Shown here one piece after another: positions 19,614-36,190 of a DNA stretch of 64,000 nucleotides; position 1 is the first letter of the stretch, and each line of letters opens with the position of its first letter. Source of the DNA: Gallionellaceae bacterium (lineage in GTDB: Bacteria > Pseudomonadota > Gammaproteobacteria > Burkholderiales > Gallionellaceae); assembly GCA_030823955.1 (NCBI GenBank), contig JAVBYO010000036.1, forward strand, positions 1 to 64,000, read 5' to 3'. A program made the translations under genes and the position numbers. The notes beneath the pieces are model-generated. The model was given only the letters and a program-made list of their open reading frames with translations, was not told the DNA's origin and did no database searches.

Positions 19614-20816
19614 CTAGCCGTAACTCGCGGAGCACCATTTCGCCTGATTGATTCCCCAAGTCTCATATGACTCATGCGACTTGATCTTATCATTGGAGAC
19701 CGACAGATCGACCTTCTCGGAAGGGATATGGCACATCTTCTTGCAGTCATAGATGATCTGCACCACGGGCTGCAACAACTTCTCCGGCACCACCTCGCGC
19801 ACGATCCCAAGCCGCTCACTTTCCATACGCACCAGCGACCCTGCCGGATAGATGCCGATACCTTTGATAAAGGCCTGTACCAGTTTCGGATTGAAATGCG
19901 CCCCGCTCCACTCGTACATCTTCTTCAGTGCCTCGGTGGGCGGCATACCCTTGTGGTAGATACGGATCGAGGTGATCGCGTCATAGACATCCACGATAGC
20001 GAGCATCTGTCCGTGCAGACTGATCTCATCTCCCTTCAAGCCGAGCGGATAACCCGTTCCGTCATAACGTTCATGATGCTGGGATGCCGCGTTGAACGCG
20101 ATCTGGCTGATCCCCTTGGCCTCTTTCAACAGGCTGGCGGTATTGCTCGCATGGTTCTTCATCATGGCAAACTCGCCATCATCCAGCTTGCCCGGCTTGT
20201 TCAGGATATGTCCGGGTACTTGGGCCTTGCCCACATCATGCAGCATACCGCCCATGGCAAGCTCCCTGATCTCGGCACGTGGCATATTCAGCACCCGGCC
20301 AAACGCCACCGCCAGTGCAGACACCGAGACCGAATGCTGGAAGGTGTATTCGTCACGGTTCTTCATTTGCGCCAGCGGCAACAGGGCTGAGGGAAAACTA
20401 AACATCGAGTCGAGAATGTTGTCGACGACAGGTTCGCATTGCTCCAACGCGACCTGCTTGCCGATCCTGACGTCTTTCATCATGTTTTCCATCAGCTTGC
20501 TGGCATTGGAATACAGATTCTTGGCATAGTCGAACTGGTTCTCGGCAGAAAGGTTGGCAATGACACCGGAAACGAAGGTGGAAGGTTCGGAATATCCGGC
20601 CTCCGCATCCGTCCGGCTCTTCGTCGCAACCACATCCACACCGAGTTTGGTGTCGATGGCAACCTCGCCCATCCCGGCCGCGAGAATCTTGCCCAATGTC
20701 TCTTCGTCCTCGATGGTGAAACAATGCCAATCGAACGGATGTTCTGCCCAATGGTGATTGAGGTCATTCAGATACATGCCGATTCTGAGCTGATTGACGG
20801 GGATTTTTTTTATCAT
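19614..20816 (-). CDS. HD-GYP domain phosphodiesterase (copy 2)
   Basis: 400-residue protein with N-terminal DUF3391 (MIKKIPVNQLRIGMYLNDLN) and a complete HD-GYP domain (MLHDVGKAQVPGHILNKPGK, then HHERYDGTGYPLG). It should degrade cyclic di-GMP in the cytoplasm. Its layout mirrors copy 1 at 13457 but sequence divergence is clear. It ends 5 bp from the convergent helicase gene and is the last gene of the leftward signalling group (histidine kinase, OmpR regulator, LuxR regulator, HD-GYP), with 44 bp after the LuxR gene. Confidence 0.92.
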   Translation of the reverse strand: MIKKIPVNQLRIGMYLNDLNHHWAEHPFDWHCFTIEDEETLGKILAAGMGEVAIDTKLGVDVVATKSRTDAEAGYSEPSTFVSGVIANLSAENQFDYAKNLYSNASKLMENMMKDVRIGKQVALEQCEPVVDNILDSMFSFPSALLPLAQMKNRDEYTFQHSVSVSALAVAFGRVLNMPRAEIRELAMGGMLHDVGKAQVPGHILNKPGKLDDGEFAMMKNHASNTASLLKEAKGISQIAFNAASQHHERYDGTGYPLGLKGDEISLHGQMLAIVDVYDAITSIRIYHKGMPPTEALKKMYEWSGAHFNPKLVQAFIKGIGIYPAGSLVRMESERLGIVREVVPEKLLQPVVQIIYDCKKMCHIPSEKVDLSVSNDKIKSHESYETWGINQAKWCSASYG

Positions 20817-20860
20817 GACTGGCGGTTATCTCGTCTGGATTTGAAAAAGATCAGAGTGAC

Positions 20861-21562
20861 TCACGACAATATATCCATCCGTTGTGCGGCATTGACTACT
20901 TCCAGGCGGCGACTCACATTCAAAGCCTTGTAGATCGCTGCGATGTGGATCTTGGTCGTACCCAACGACAACCCCAATTCCTTGCTGATCTCTTTATTGG
21001 ACAAGCCCTCGCCCAGGCAACGCAAGACCTCCATTTGGCGGGTCGTCAAGGCATAACGGCCAACACGCCGTTTGCGTTTGTCGGGCACGTCGGCTTCGGT
21101 CTCATCCGCGAATCGCCGCGCTGGAAAGCAGATATCTCCGCTCAGGATAGTGCGCAAATTCGACAATGCATCCTCGCCGGAGGATGTCTTGGGGATGAAT
21201 CCTCGCGCACCCGATCTCAGTACCTTCTGAACCTCTTGCTCGCACTCCGACTCCGAAATCACCACTAACGGAATCGCCGGATAAAGCCGGCGAAAATCAC
21301 TGACCGGATCGGCGGCTTTACTGCCGGGCAGGTTTGACGTCATCAAGACCATAGCCATGTCCGGATGACGCTCGGCCGCGACCATCACAGAGGAAAAATC
21401 ACCGGCTTCCAGAATAACGAGTTCAGCATCGATCTGCTGCAACAGGCAACGCATCACATCACGGAACAATGCCTGTTTCTCCGCCAACAAGATACGCAAC
21501 CCCATTGCCGATGGCATGTGATCTATCCGGTTAGAACGATTGATGACACTGATGTTTTGCAC
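20861..21562 (-). CDS. LuxR-type regulator with degenerate receiver domain
   Basis: 233-residue NarL/FixJ-like regulator. The C-terminal GerE/LuxR helix-turn-helix is standard (LTTRQMEVLRCLGEGLSNKEI, then LGTTKIHIAAIYKALNV). The N-terminal receiver fold is recognisable (LRILLAEKQALFRDVM, GARGFIPKTSSGED with the conserved Lys). However, the acidic pair is AE instead of DD, and the phospho-acceptor Asp position reads VLMTSNLPGS, with Thr. It therefore cannot be phosphorylated in the usual way. Start: a GTG at 21562 with AGGAAAGG upstream; the longer frame to 21622 would begin upstream of a TATAAT box at 21609-21614. Function probably phosphorylation-independent. Confidence 0.85.
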   Translation of the reverse strand: MQNISVINRSNRIDHMPSAMGLRILLAEKQALFRDVMRCLLQQIDAELVILEAGDFSSVMVAAERHPDMAMVLMTSNLPGSKAADPVSDFRRLYPAIPLVVISESECEQEVQKVLRSGARGFIPKTSSGEDALSNLRTILSGDICFPARRFADETEADVPDKRKRRVGRYALTTRQMEVLRCLGEGLSNKEISKELGLSLGTTKIHIAAIYKALNVSRRLEVVNAAQRMDILS

Positions 21563-21689
21563 TGCGACCTTTCCTGATGTTTGCGCGTGGAGCTCAATTC
21601 CGGAAAGGATTATAGGGCGCAAGAATCGCGCAAAAACTCACCAATTCTTGCGCATTGGCTTTGTTTGAATTGCCTTAGATTTAAAATGC

Positions 21690-22376
21690 CTAGAACAGAC
21701 TGAATGGAACAAGAAGTCCATAGCCGCCGCCATATGAACTCCGCAAAGGCAGTTCCTCTCCTGTCGCTGTTTTAACTTTCTTCCGCAGCCGGTAGACCAA
21801 CATATCGATCCGGTTGGCTGCTTCCGGAGCGTCTGGCTCGCCCATGCCGACCAACAGAGACTTCCTCGGTACGGGTTGCTGATTTTGCGCCAGCAGATGC
21901 AGAAAATTGAATTCCTTTTCCGTCAGCGCGATCGAGTTCTTGCCGTCCCATTCGATCTGCCGTCCGGCCAGTCTGAGCACCCATGACGAGGATGGCTTGG
22001 TCTTTTCATAGCCCGGCATACGGCGGCAAAGCGCCTCGATATGTGCGGCCAATTCCGGAAATTTGATCGGTTTTGTCAGATAACCATCTGCTCCCAGACG
22101 CAGCCCCTGGATACGATTATCCGTGGTGACCCGCGCGGTGAGAATGATCAACCCCATATCGGGATGCAATTTGCGCAGTTTCGGAATGAGATTAAAGCCG
22201 TCTTCGTCCGGCAGTCCGAGATCCAGCAAAATGACATCCGCACGCCCCCGTGACAGGGCAGACCATAGTCCGGCCGCATTCGGTGCGGTCTCTGTCTCGT
22301 AGCCGATGCCGGAGAGATATTCCGCCACATCCTCGGCATAGGACAAGTTATCTTCGACGACGATTATTTTGCTCAT
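21690..22376 (-). CDS. OmpR-family response regulator
   Basis: 228-residue two-component regulator. The receiver starts MSKIIVVEDNLSYAEDVAEY with the acidic pair ED, phospho-acceptor Asp in VILLDLGLPDEDG and Lys in YLTKPIKFPEL. The winged-helix output domain follows (LTEKEFNFLHLLAQN, NRIDMLVYRLRKKV, SSYGGGYGL). The start at 22376 gives the exact receiver beginning; the upstream extension has no homology. It lies 66 bp downstream of the histidine kinase on the same strand, its likely partner. Target genes are not evident. Confidence 0.92.
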   Translation of the reverse strand: MSKIIVVEDNLSYAEDVAEYLSGIGYETETAPNAAGLWSALSRGRADVILLDLGLPDEDGFNLIPKLRKLHPDMGLIILTARVTTDNRIQGLRLGADGYLTKPIKFPELAAHIEALCRRMPGYEKTKPSSSWVLRLAGRQIEWDGKNSIALTEKEFNFLHLLAQNQQPVPRKSLLVGMGEPDAPEAANRIDMLVYRLRKKVKTATGEELPLRSSYGGGYGLLVPFSLF

Positions 22377-22442
22377 GCGCTCAACGTGTTTGACTTCGCC
22401 GGGAATTATAAAAACATCCCAGCCGCAAAAACTATCCAATTC

Positions 22443-24527
22443 TCACTTCGCGATATTCTGGCCCATCGCTCTATCTCCCTCCATTGGTATCCCGGGTATC
22501 CACAACGTGAACTCCGCTCCACCATCGGAAAGATTGCAGGCAGTCAAAGTTCCTCCGTGCGCCTCCGCCGAGATACGTGCCAGATACAGGCCGAGACCTG
22601 TCCCCGAATGACCCGCAGAGCGGCGCCCCCGGAAGAATCTCTCGAACACATAAGGCAATTCGTCTTCCGGAATGCCAGAGCCATTATCTGAAACGACGAA
22701 CTCGACACCGCCCTGTTTGGCAGCGCGGCAATGCAATCTGACCACTGATCCGGGCGGCGTGTAGAGTACCGCATTGTCTGCCAACACCCGCAAGGCCAGT
22801 CGCATCATGTCCCTGTCACACAGAACAGTCTCCGGCACACCAACCTCATCTACCACGACCGTGTGTTCTGCCGACAGCGCTTGGGCTGATGACTGGCAGT
22901 CTTTCAGGAGACGCAATGGCTCGACACGGGCCGGATGCAAGCCGGACGTCACTTTTTCCAGCCTGTCCTGATTCAGATAATCGTCCAAAAGTGCCGTCAA
23001 ACGGTCAACGGCCAGCTGTATCTTGCGATAACGCTTTCGAGTCGCCTCGTCGCTATCCTGTGCGTTCATTTCCAGCAACTGGATCGCACCGTCGATGGTT
23101 GCCAACGGGGTGCGAAACTCATGCGAGACCATGGCAACGAAGCGTCCCTGCTCTTCCTGTGCCTTTTTGCGCTCGGAGATATCGCGCGTCACGCCGCGCA
23201 TCTCGACTGCCCCCGTGCTTTCATTCAGATAATAGGTCGAGACCACTTCCGTCCAGACAAGGGAACCGTCCTTGCGGGGTAGCCGCTGCTCGTCCACATA
23301 GACGCGGTTCGGTGCGCATACCCCGAAGCGAAAGTTCTGCATGCGCTGACTGAGCATATTCATCACATAGACTGCCGCTTTGGGGGGCAGCATCTGGTCC
23401 AAAGGTCGGTTGATGAGCTCTTCTGGAGCGAAGCCGGTCAGTCGATATATCGATGGACTGACGTAAATAAAACACAGGGTCTGGGCATCCATGGTCCAGA
23501 TCACATCGTCGACCCCCTCGGTCAATATCTGAAATTTCCTTGCTGTAGCGGAAACCTCATCCTGCCCGCGCTGGGCGATCCGGGCAAGGATCAGCGTCAC
23601 CACGACAGCAAACAGGAATACCAATACACGAAAGAACGAGCTGCGCCACCACTCGGCAAGCACTTCGTCCTGTTGCCGGGAAAGGATCAGGCTCAGTCCG
23701 CTATCATTGACATCACGCATCAGAAAGAGCCGCATCTTTCCGTCATGAGCAGACGGTGCAAGGTGACGAGTGACCTTTATCCTGGCTTGTTTATGCTCTT
23801 GGAACACCGTGCTGGTCTGGGCGACATTCTTGCCGAAGAATTTCTCCGGGTCATACAAGCGATAAATCAGATCGCCATATTGATTGATGATGACCGTCAC
23901 ACTCGCGGATGCTTCCGGATTGATGGAACGTAACGCTTCCGCGAAGTAGCGGTAATCGACTGTTGCCGCAACGATGCCCGCAAAATGATGTCCGTCATTG
24001 CTAAGAGGCCGCGAGAACGTGACCACAGTCGTCCCCAGCAGGGTCTTTTCGGGACGGGAGATGAACAATCGCGGCAGGCGTGTCCGATCCAGGTGTTCCG
24101 TAAAGAACGGCTGTCCGGAGACGTTTTGCCCCTTGATCGTCGGGTGAGTGGCGGATTGCACATGACCCGCCGCATCAGTAAGTAACACGGCTCTGATCCC
24201 GGAAAGGCCTTGCTGATGAGTAGCAAGTGCAGCCGCATCTATCGCCTCCCCCCGTAGTGCAAAGTGTGCCGATTGCTGTTCGTCTATCGTGGTCAATAAA
24301 TGGTCGACATTGCCCAAGGCCTTGGCGATCTGCAAATCGGCATAACGGGCATGCGCATCAAGGAGACGATATTCGGTTTCATGAACCTGATCGTAGGTTT
24401 CGTAACTGACTTTAACGAGAAAGACTCCTACGATCAGGATCACCACAATGGGAATACTCCAGATCGGCGAAATCAGTCGCTTAAAGACGGGGGGCGAAAA
24501 GATCTGCTCTCGCACAAGATTATTCAT
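22443..24527 (-). CDS. sensor histidine kinase (Cache-PAS-HisKA-HATPase)
   Basis: 694-residue membrane sensor. One N-terminal helix (WSIPIVVILIVGVFLVKVS), a periplasmic double-Cache-like region of about 240 residues (HYFRE-type motif replaced by SGIRAVLLTDAAGHV), a second helix (FLFAVVVTLILARI), a PAS domain (ILTEGVDDVIWTMDA) with PAC motif, then HisKA with phospho-acceptor His in VSHEFRTPL and the ATPase domain (DNAVLYTPPGS, DNGSGIPEDELPYVF, GTGLGLYLA). All key residues are intact. ATG at 24527 preferred over GTG at 24536. Cache sensors bind small organic ligands; the ligand is unknown. Cognate regulator is the OmpR gene downstream. Confidence 0.92.
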   Translation of the reverse strand: MNNLVREQIFSPPVFKRLISPIWSIPIVVILIVGVFLVKVSYETYDQVHETEYRLLDAHARYADLQIAKALGNVDHLLTTIDEQQSAHFALRGEAIDAAALATHQQGLSGIRAVLLTDAAGHVQSATHPTIKGQNVSGQPFFTEHLDRTRLPRLFISRPEKTLLGTTVVTFSRPLSNDGHHFAGIVAATVDYRYFAEALRSINPEASASVTVIINQYGDLIYRLYDPEKFFGKNVAQTSTVFQEHKQARIKVTRHLAPSAHDGKMRLFLMRDVNDSGLSLILSRQQDEVLAEWWRSSFFRVLVFLFAVVVTLILARIAQRGQDEVSATARKFQILTEGVDDVIWTMDAQTLCFIYVSPSIYRLTGFAPEELINRPLDQMLPPKAAVYVMNMLSQRMQNFRFGVCAPNRVYVDEQRLPRKDGSLVWTEVVSTYYLNESTGAVEMRGVTRDISERKKAQEEQGRFVAMVSHEFRTPLATIDGAIQLLEMNAQDSDEATRKRYRKIQLAVDRLTALLDDYLNQDRLEKVTSGLHPARVEPLRLLKDCQSSAQALSAEHTVVVDEVGVPETVLCDRDMMRLALRVLADNAVLYTPPGSVVRLHCRAAKQGGVEFVVSDNGSGIPEDELPYVFERFFRGRRSAGHSGTGLGLYLARISAEAHGGTLTACNLSDGGAEFTLWIPGIPMEGDRAMGQNIAK

Positions 24528-24648
24528 TGAGATCACGGACGCTCAGAGTCGTGTAGAAAGTCGTTGAACGGTAGCATCGAATCATACCATCCGTCACTGG
24601 CCTCACGCGGTGATGTGACACACCCGCCAATCTAATCATCCAGACGGA

Positions 24649-24679
24649 TTGGGTACTCCTGCCCAGCTCGCGTTATAAT
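24649..24679 (+). promoter_or_regulatory. likely acnA promoter
   Basis: A perfect TATAAT at 24674-24679 with TTGGGT 19 bp upstream (24649-24654), a long spacer. GGAG and an ATG follow about 40 bp later. The -10 is convincing, the -35 weak, so activator help is possible. Confidence 0.5.
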
Positions 24680-24718
24680 CGCGCTTCTTTCTCGTTTCGC
24701 ACAACGGAGTCTCCCGCC

Positions 24719-27402
<2,684 letters not shown>

Positions 27403-27406
<4 letters not shown>

Positions 27407-28128
27407 GTCTGAATATCATCCCCATCCTCATGTACCACAACATCGATAAGCCGCCGCAAGGGGCTAGGTTGCGCAATCTTTATGTGCGCACCGGCGCTTT
27501 TGCGCGGCAGATGTTTTTGCTGAAGCTGCTTGGTTACAAGGGGCTATCCATGTCCGCCGCCATGCCTTATCTGCGCGGCGAGAAACGGGGGCGCGTGGCT
27601 GTCATCACTTTTGATGATGGTTATGTGGACACATTGCGGCATGCGCTGCCGATACTCAATACTCTCGGTTTCAGCGCAACCTGTTATTTCATCAGCCAGC
27701 GCACCGGGAAATACAACGAATGGGATGCGGCGACCTTAAATGTGCGCAAATCTTTGATGGACGAGGCGCAGATACGGGCATGGCACGCGGCAGGCATGGA
27801 GGTCGGCGCGCATTCGCGCACGCATCCGCGCCTCACGGGCTGCACCGATGCCGAATTGCAGAATGAGATCGCGGGCAGCAAGGCCGATCTGGAAGCCTTG
27901 ACTGGCCATCCGATCACCCAGTTCTGTTACCCCTACGGCGATGTGGATGAGCGTGTAGCCGCCGCCACTAGACAAGCGGGATATGATGCCGCCACGACGG
28001 TGCAGCGCGGACGCGCACGCAGCGGCGACGATGTCATGCTGCTGCGCCGTGTCCTGGTCAGCGGCAGCACTTGGCCGCATCTGTTCCTGTTCAAGTTATT
28101 GGGCAATTACGAGGATAAACGCGGATGA
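27403..28128 (+). CDS. polysaccharide deacetylase family protein
   Basis: 241-residue NodB-homology (CE4) protein. The metal-binding motif 1 is [13 protein letters not shown], motif 2 is [12 protein letters not shown] (HSxxH form), and the later [15 protein letters not shown] matches motif 3. No signal peptide, so it probably acts on a cytoplasmic lipid-linked or nucleotide sugar, or at the inner membrane face. GTG start at 27403 overlaps acnA; the 3' end overlaps the glycosyltransferase by 4 bp. Probable role in surface glycan or LPS modification. Confidence 0.9.
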
Positions 28129-29204
28129 AACTGCTGTTCGTGGGCACCCATTACGGCGGCGGGGGAACCGAGAGTCACCTTGTCACGCTGTCCAAAGCCA
28201 TGCTAGTGGCAGGACATGAAGTGGCTGCCGTGGTGCGCCCGGACACACCGATCCACAACGCTTTACTGGGCAGCGGCGTGAAGCTCTACAGTGGTGTGTT
28301 CCGCAATGCATTCGACCCGCGCGGTATCTTCGCAGTGTGGCGGGCGATCAGCGATTTCGCTCCGGACTGGATGGTCGGCAGTTTTAGCAAGGAATATTGG
28401 CCGCTGGCGATCATTGCGCGTCTGCGCGGGGTGAAGCTGGCGCTGTTCAAACACATGGATTACCCGCTGCGTTTTCTCACCCACCATTTCATCCCGCGCC
28501 TGGCCCACCGTTTCATCGTCATCTCTGAGCATATGCGCCGGAATTTTATCGCCCGCGGTGTTGATGGCAACCGCATCCAGATGCTTTATAACCCGTTGGA
28601 TATGGACTACTTCAAACCCGATCCACAGTTGCGCCAAACCAGCCGCGCACAACTCGGTTTTTCGGAGGATGACATCGTGGTCGGTTTCATCGGTGCCATG
28701 CATCCCGATAAGGGGCAGCTCCCGTTATGTGAAGCACTGAATCAGGCGATGGCAGTCAACCCCAAAATCAAGGCCATTTGGGTCGGTGACGGCTTGGTGG
28801 TGAATGAACTCAAGAACAATATCCGGAACGGTGGTTTTAAAACTCATCATATCTGGCATACTTGGGCAAAAGACGTGCGCCCTTATTACGCCGCACTAGA
28901 TATGCTTGCTGTCCCCACCATAGGCAATGAAGCTTTTGGACGGGTATCGATAGAGGCTCAGGCTTTTGGAGTTCCAGTTATATGCAGCAACAACGGCGGC
29001 CTGCCCGAGACCCTGAAGCCTGGTATTACCGGATTGCTGCTTCCCCCTGGAGATATCAATGCTTGGCGGGAAGCTATTCTTAATCTGGCCGATGATAAGA
29101 ATTCACGCGTGCAACTTCAAAATGAGGGGCGCTGCTGGATAGACAACAGATTCAGCACAACAGCTATAGTCAAGCAGTTCACCAAACTACTGGAAGAAGC
29201 CTGA
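28125..29204 (+). CDS. glycosyltransferase family 4 protein
   Basis: 359-residue GT-B fold glycosyltransferase. The N-terminal glycine-rich loop (GTHYGGGGTESHLVTLS) and the C-terminal donor-binding EAFGRVSIEAQAFGVPVIC (E-x7-E) are typical for GT4. Local base composition turns AT-richer after about 28800. It is coupled to the deacetylase by a 4-bp overlap. Likely role: surface polysaccharide or LPS core assembly. Donor and acceptor unknown. Confidence 0.92.
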   Translation: MKLLFVGTHYGGGGTESHLVTLSKAMLVAGHEVAAVVRPDTPIHNALLGSGVKLYSGVFRNAFDPRGIFAVWRAISDFAPDWMVGSFSKEYWPLAIIARLRGVKLALFKHMDYPLRFLTHHFIPRLAHRFIVISEHMRRNFIARGVDGNRIQMLYNPLDMDYFKPDPQLRQTSRAQLGFSEDDIVVGFIGAMHPDKGQLPLCEALNQAMAVNPKIKAIWVGDGLVVNELKNNIRNGGFKTHHIWHTWAKDVRPYYAALDMLAVPTIGNEAFGRVSIEAQAFGVPVICSNNGGLPETLKPGITGLLLPPGDINAWREAILNLADDKNSRVQLQNEGRCWIDNRFSTTAIVKQFTKLLEEA

Positions 29205-29216
29205 ATAATCGGCGCC

Positions 29217-30245
29217 TCAAACTACAGCCTGCAACTTCTGTTGCATACGCGTACGGCCTTCTGCGGTAGTCATCACCACCAGCACATCACCCTCTTGGAG
29301 GATATGCATCGGCGATGGATTAACCATCCACTCATCACCATACTGAATCGCCAGAACCGCATAATCCTGGTCATTCTTGCACAGTGTCTCCAGCGACTCT
29401 CCCTGCAATTGAACTGGAATGCGTATTTCTTCCATGCGTAACTTGCTGTCGCTTTTTTGCAAAGACTCGAGAAACCCGGCCACATTGGGATGCACCATCG
29501 CCGATACCAAGCGTTTCCCGCCGGCATAATCAAGCAGCACGATCTCGTCCGCTCCCGCACTTCGAATCTTGGTGACGTTCTTCGGATCGTGGCAGCGCGC
29601 GATCACGCGCACCTGTGAATTGAGCTGCTTGGCACTCAGACTGATCACCAGATTCTGGTTGTCCTCCTGTGCCACGGCGAACACTCCGCATGCCTGCTCG
29701 ATACCGGCAGCGAGCAGCACTTCGTTGTCGGTGGCATCACCCAACACATAAAGTTGTGCGGGATTGCGCTCGGCATAACTCTGCAGATTGGCCTCGTTCA
29801 TGTCGACCATCACGAAGGAGCTTCCGGCCTGTGCCAACTCCTGCGCGACATTGCTGCCGATCTGCCCCATCCCGCAAACGATGTAATGCCCATGCAGCTG
29901 CGCGATCTTCTTTTCCATCCTTTTTCTCCGTCTGACCTCATTGAATTCGCCTTCCAGCATGAACGCCGTCACGGTCGAGAGCACGTAGCCCAACACCCCG
30001 ATACCGGTCAGTCCGATAAAGACGGTGAACAACTTGCCGTACTCATGATGAGTGACATCCACCGATTCGTTGTAACCGATGGTGGTGACCGTGATGAAGG
30101 TCATGTAAAAACTATCCAGCCAGGAATATTGCGGCCCGCCCAGCCAACGATAGCCGAGTGTACCGATGCCCAGCACCACGATAGCCGACAGCAGCGACCA
30201 CAGCAGGTTGCGCGTCGTTTTGGAAAGCCCGGAGGTCTGCATCAC
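29217..30245 (-). CDS. potassium channel family protein with TrkA-N (RCK) domain
   Basis: 342-residue two-helix ion channel. TM1 is near residues 13-33 and the pore helix and filter read [12 protein letters not shown], where a K+ channel usually has TVGYG-D; TM2 is near 72-95. After this come an RCK nucleotide-binding domain ([17 protein letters not shown]) and a TrkA-C tail ([17 protein letters not shown]). Filter variants TxGYx-E are known among bacterial RCK channels, so selectivity may be altered but not lost. It starts 4 bp inside the def stop. Potential role in K+ or ligand-gated ion flux. Confidence 0.9.
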   Translation of the reverse strand: MMQTSGLSKTTRNLLWSLLSAIVVLGIGTLGYRWLGGPQYSWLDSFYMTFITVTTIGYNESVDVTHHEYGKLFTVFIGLTGIGVLGYVLSTVTAFMLEGEFNEVRRRKRMEKKIAQLHGHYIVCGMGQIGSNVAQELAQAGSSFVMVDMNEANLQSYAERNPAQLYVLGDATDNEVLLAAGIEQACGVFAVAQEDNQNLVISLSAKQLNSQVRVIARCHDPKNVTKIRSAGADEIVLLDYAGGKRLVSAMVHPNVAGFLESLQKSDSKLRMEEIRIPVQLQGESLETLCKNDQDYAVLAIQYGDEWMVNPSPMHILQEGDVLVVMTTAEGRTRMQQKLQAVV

Positions 30246-30775
30246 TCGTCCCGTACTGTCTCGCCGGGAAACAATGCCTCGTTGAAACCAAAGTTGCGCA
30301 GGTCGCGGATACGCATCGGATACAGGAAACCGTCAAGATGGTCACATTCGTGCTGCACCACGCGTGCATGGAAACCCGTCACCGTACGGTCGATCTCTGC
30401 ACCGTGTTCATCGTACCCCTGATAACGCAGATGCGTGTAGCGCGGCACTAGGCCGCGCATACCGGGGATGCTGAGGCAGCCTTCCCACCCCTCTTCCATC
30501 GCATCCGAGAGCGGGGTAAGGACGGGATTGATGAGCACAGTTTGCGGTACGGTCTCAGCATCAGGATAACGCGGATTCGAACTCACCTCGAAGATAACCA
30601 CACGCAGATTCACCCCGATCTGCGGCGCAGCCAGTCCCACCCCGTCCATGGCCAGCATGGTGTCGCGCATATCGGCCAACAAACTGTGTAACTCGTGCGT
30701 ATCGAACTGCGTTACCGCTTCTGCGCGGCGCAGCAGCAAAGCATCACCCATGCGCAATATCGCCCTAGTTGCCAT
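30242..30775 (-). CDS. def: peptide deformylase
   Basis: 177-residue metalloenzyme removing the formyl group from nascent proteins. The three motifs are present: [21 protein letters not shown] and [12 protein letters not shown], with Cys and two His as metal ligands and the catalytic Glu. The context (channel, nucleoside phosphorylase) is not the usual fmt-def pair, so another copy beside fmt may exist elsewhere. It overlaps both neighbours (4 bp downstream, 11 bp upstream). Confidence 0.95.
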   Translation of the reverse strand: MATRAILRMGDALLLRRAEAVTQFDTHELHSLLADMRDTMLAMDGVGLAAPQIGVNLRVVIFEVSSNPRYPDAETVPQTVLINPVLTPLSDAMEEGWEGCLSIPGMRGLVPRYTHLRYQGYDEHGAEIDRTVTGFHARVVQHECDHLDGFLYPMRIRDLRNFGFNEALFPGETVRDE

Positions 30776-31511
30776 CAGATTCCACCACCCGCCCCAAAAT
30801 GCTCCTCACCCTTGCCATGGCAGGCTCGGCGATGGTGCTTATCGTCCCCAGATCGACCCTGTTGCGACTGTTGCCGCGACCGGCCGCATGGTTGACAACC
30901 ACCGCGATGGTGGCATAACTCAAGCTGAGCTCTCTGGCTAGGGATGCTTCCGGCATACCGGTCATGCCGACCATGTCCGCCCCGTCCCTTTCCAGACGGT
31001 TGATCTCTGCCGCCGTCTCCAAACGCGGCCCCTGCGTGGCTGCATAGACCCCGCCATCCACACATTTTTCGTTTGCCAGCCCGGCTGCGGTCAGTATCTG
31101 CTGGCGCAATTCCCGGGTATACGGCTCGGTGAAATCGACATGAGTGACCAGACGTTCGCGCCCGTCAAAATAAGTGAAAGGACGACCATGTGTGTAGTCG
31201 ATGACTTGGTCGGGAACGACCAATGTTCCCGGCACAAGATCGGAGCGGATACCCCCTACCGAGGCGACCGCGATGACACGTTTGGCCCCCTGCTCGTACA
31301 AAGCCCAAAGATTGGCACGGTAGTTCACCTCGTGCGGCGGAATGGTATGCCCGTAACCGTGGCGCGCGAGGAACATCACCTCGTGCTGGTTGATCGTGCC
31401 GAAGGTGAGCGCACCGGACGGTTCGCCGTAAGGTGTGCGTATCACCTGTCTATGGGTGATCTTGAGGTTGCCAAGCTGGTCCAGACCGGTACCACCGATG
31501 ATCGCTAACAT
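30765..31511 (-). CDS. mtnP: S-methyl-5'-thioadenosine/thioinosine phosphorylase
   Basis: 248-residue purine nucleoside phosphorylase-fold enzyme. It starts [16 protein letters not shown] and carries [34 protein letters not shown] and [24 protein letters not shown] spread over the C-terminal half. Substrate-binding position reads VGMTGMPEA. The family splits methylthioadenosine or, in Pseudomonas-type relatives, methylthioinosine; the name mtnP or mtiP cannot be decided by eye. It lies upstream of def with an 11-bp overlap and belongs with hpt in purine salvage. Confidence 0.9.
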   Translation of the reverse strand: MLAIIGGTGLDQLGNLKITHRQVIRTPYGEPSGALTFGTINQHEVMFLARHGYGHTIPPHEVNYRANLWALYEQGAKRVIAVASVGGIRSDLVPGTLVVPDQVIDYTHGRPFTYFDGRERLVTHVDFTEPYTRELRQQILTAAGLANEKCVDGGVYAATQGPRLETAAEINRLERDGADMVGMTGMPEASLARELSLSYATIAVVVNHAAGRGNSRNRVDLGTISTIAEPAMARVRSILGRVVESDGN

Positions 31512-31524
31512 TTGAAACTCCTCT

Positions 31525-31608
31525 ATTAGGACTGAGGCTGAGGATTTAGGACTTGGGATTTAGTTAAAAGCGAAGCCGCTGAATTAACTCAATCCTCAAT
31601 CCTATTCC
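31525..31608. repeat. imperfect inverted repeat between hpt and mtnP
   Basis: Left half has GAGGCTGAGGATTTAGGA, right half TCAATCCTCAATCC; the centre AGTTAA...TTAACT with AGCG/CGCT forms a hairpin. The two flanks are imperfect complements. It occupies the gap between two minus-strand genes. A REP-like or terminator role is possible. Confidence 0.55.
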
Positions 31609-32146
31609 CTCGCCGCATAGATCGCGGGCAGGTTGCGCCACGCGCCATGTATATCCATTCCATAACCGAATACGAAGCGGTCAGGCAACTCCATTCCGAC
31701 GAAATCGGCGCGGATGGGCTTGGCCTTGCCATTCGCCTTATCGGCGAATACCGCGCAGTGGAACTCGCGCGCGCCCAACGCCATCACGCGCTGCTTGATC
31801 GCATACAGCGTCTCGCCCTCGTCGAGAATATCGTCCAGTACCAGTACCACTTTGTCTTTGACATTCTCGCGCGGTGCGACCCGCCAGTGTAATGTCCCGC
31901 CCTGCTGTTCCTTGCCATAACGCGAGACATGTAGATAATCAAAATCCAGCGGAAAATCCAGTTGCGGCAGCAGCTGCCCGGTAAATATCACCGCCCCGCC
32001 CATCACCGACAACACCAGCGGATGCTGGTCTGCCAGCACAGCGTTGATCTCGCAGGCAACCCGGTGCACTGCCGCCTGCACCTCGTCCGCCGGACAGATC
32101 AGTTCGGCATTGTGCAATACGGCGCGGGCATCATCGTTGGTGAGCA

Positions 32147-32150
<4 letters not shown>
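31602..32150 (-). CDS. hpt: hypoxanthine-guanine phosphoribosyltransferase
   Basis: 182-residue purine salvage enzyme forming IMP or GMP from the base and PRPP. The PRPP loop is [19 protein letters not shown] and the base-contact region is [19 protein letters not shown]. Length is normal. It overlaps galU by 4 bp and precedes the nucleoside phosphorylase, giving a salvage pair: phosphorolysis releases the base and Hpt recaptures it. Confidence 0.93.
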
Positions 32151-36107
<3,957 letters not shown>

Positions 36108-36190
36108 ATCGCGACACCGATTGTAGCCATGGGCTGAATTATACTAAACACTGATCCCCGTTAAGCCGGAAAAGCGGGCGTCTGTCACGT

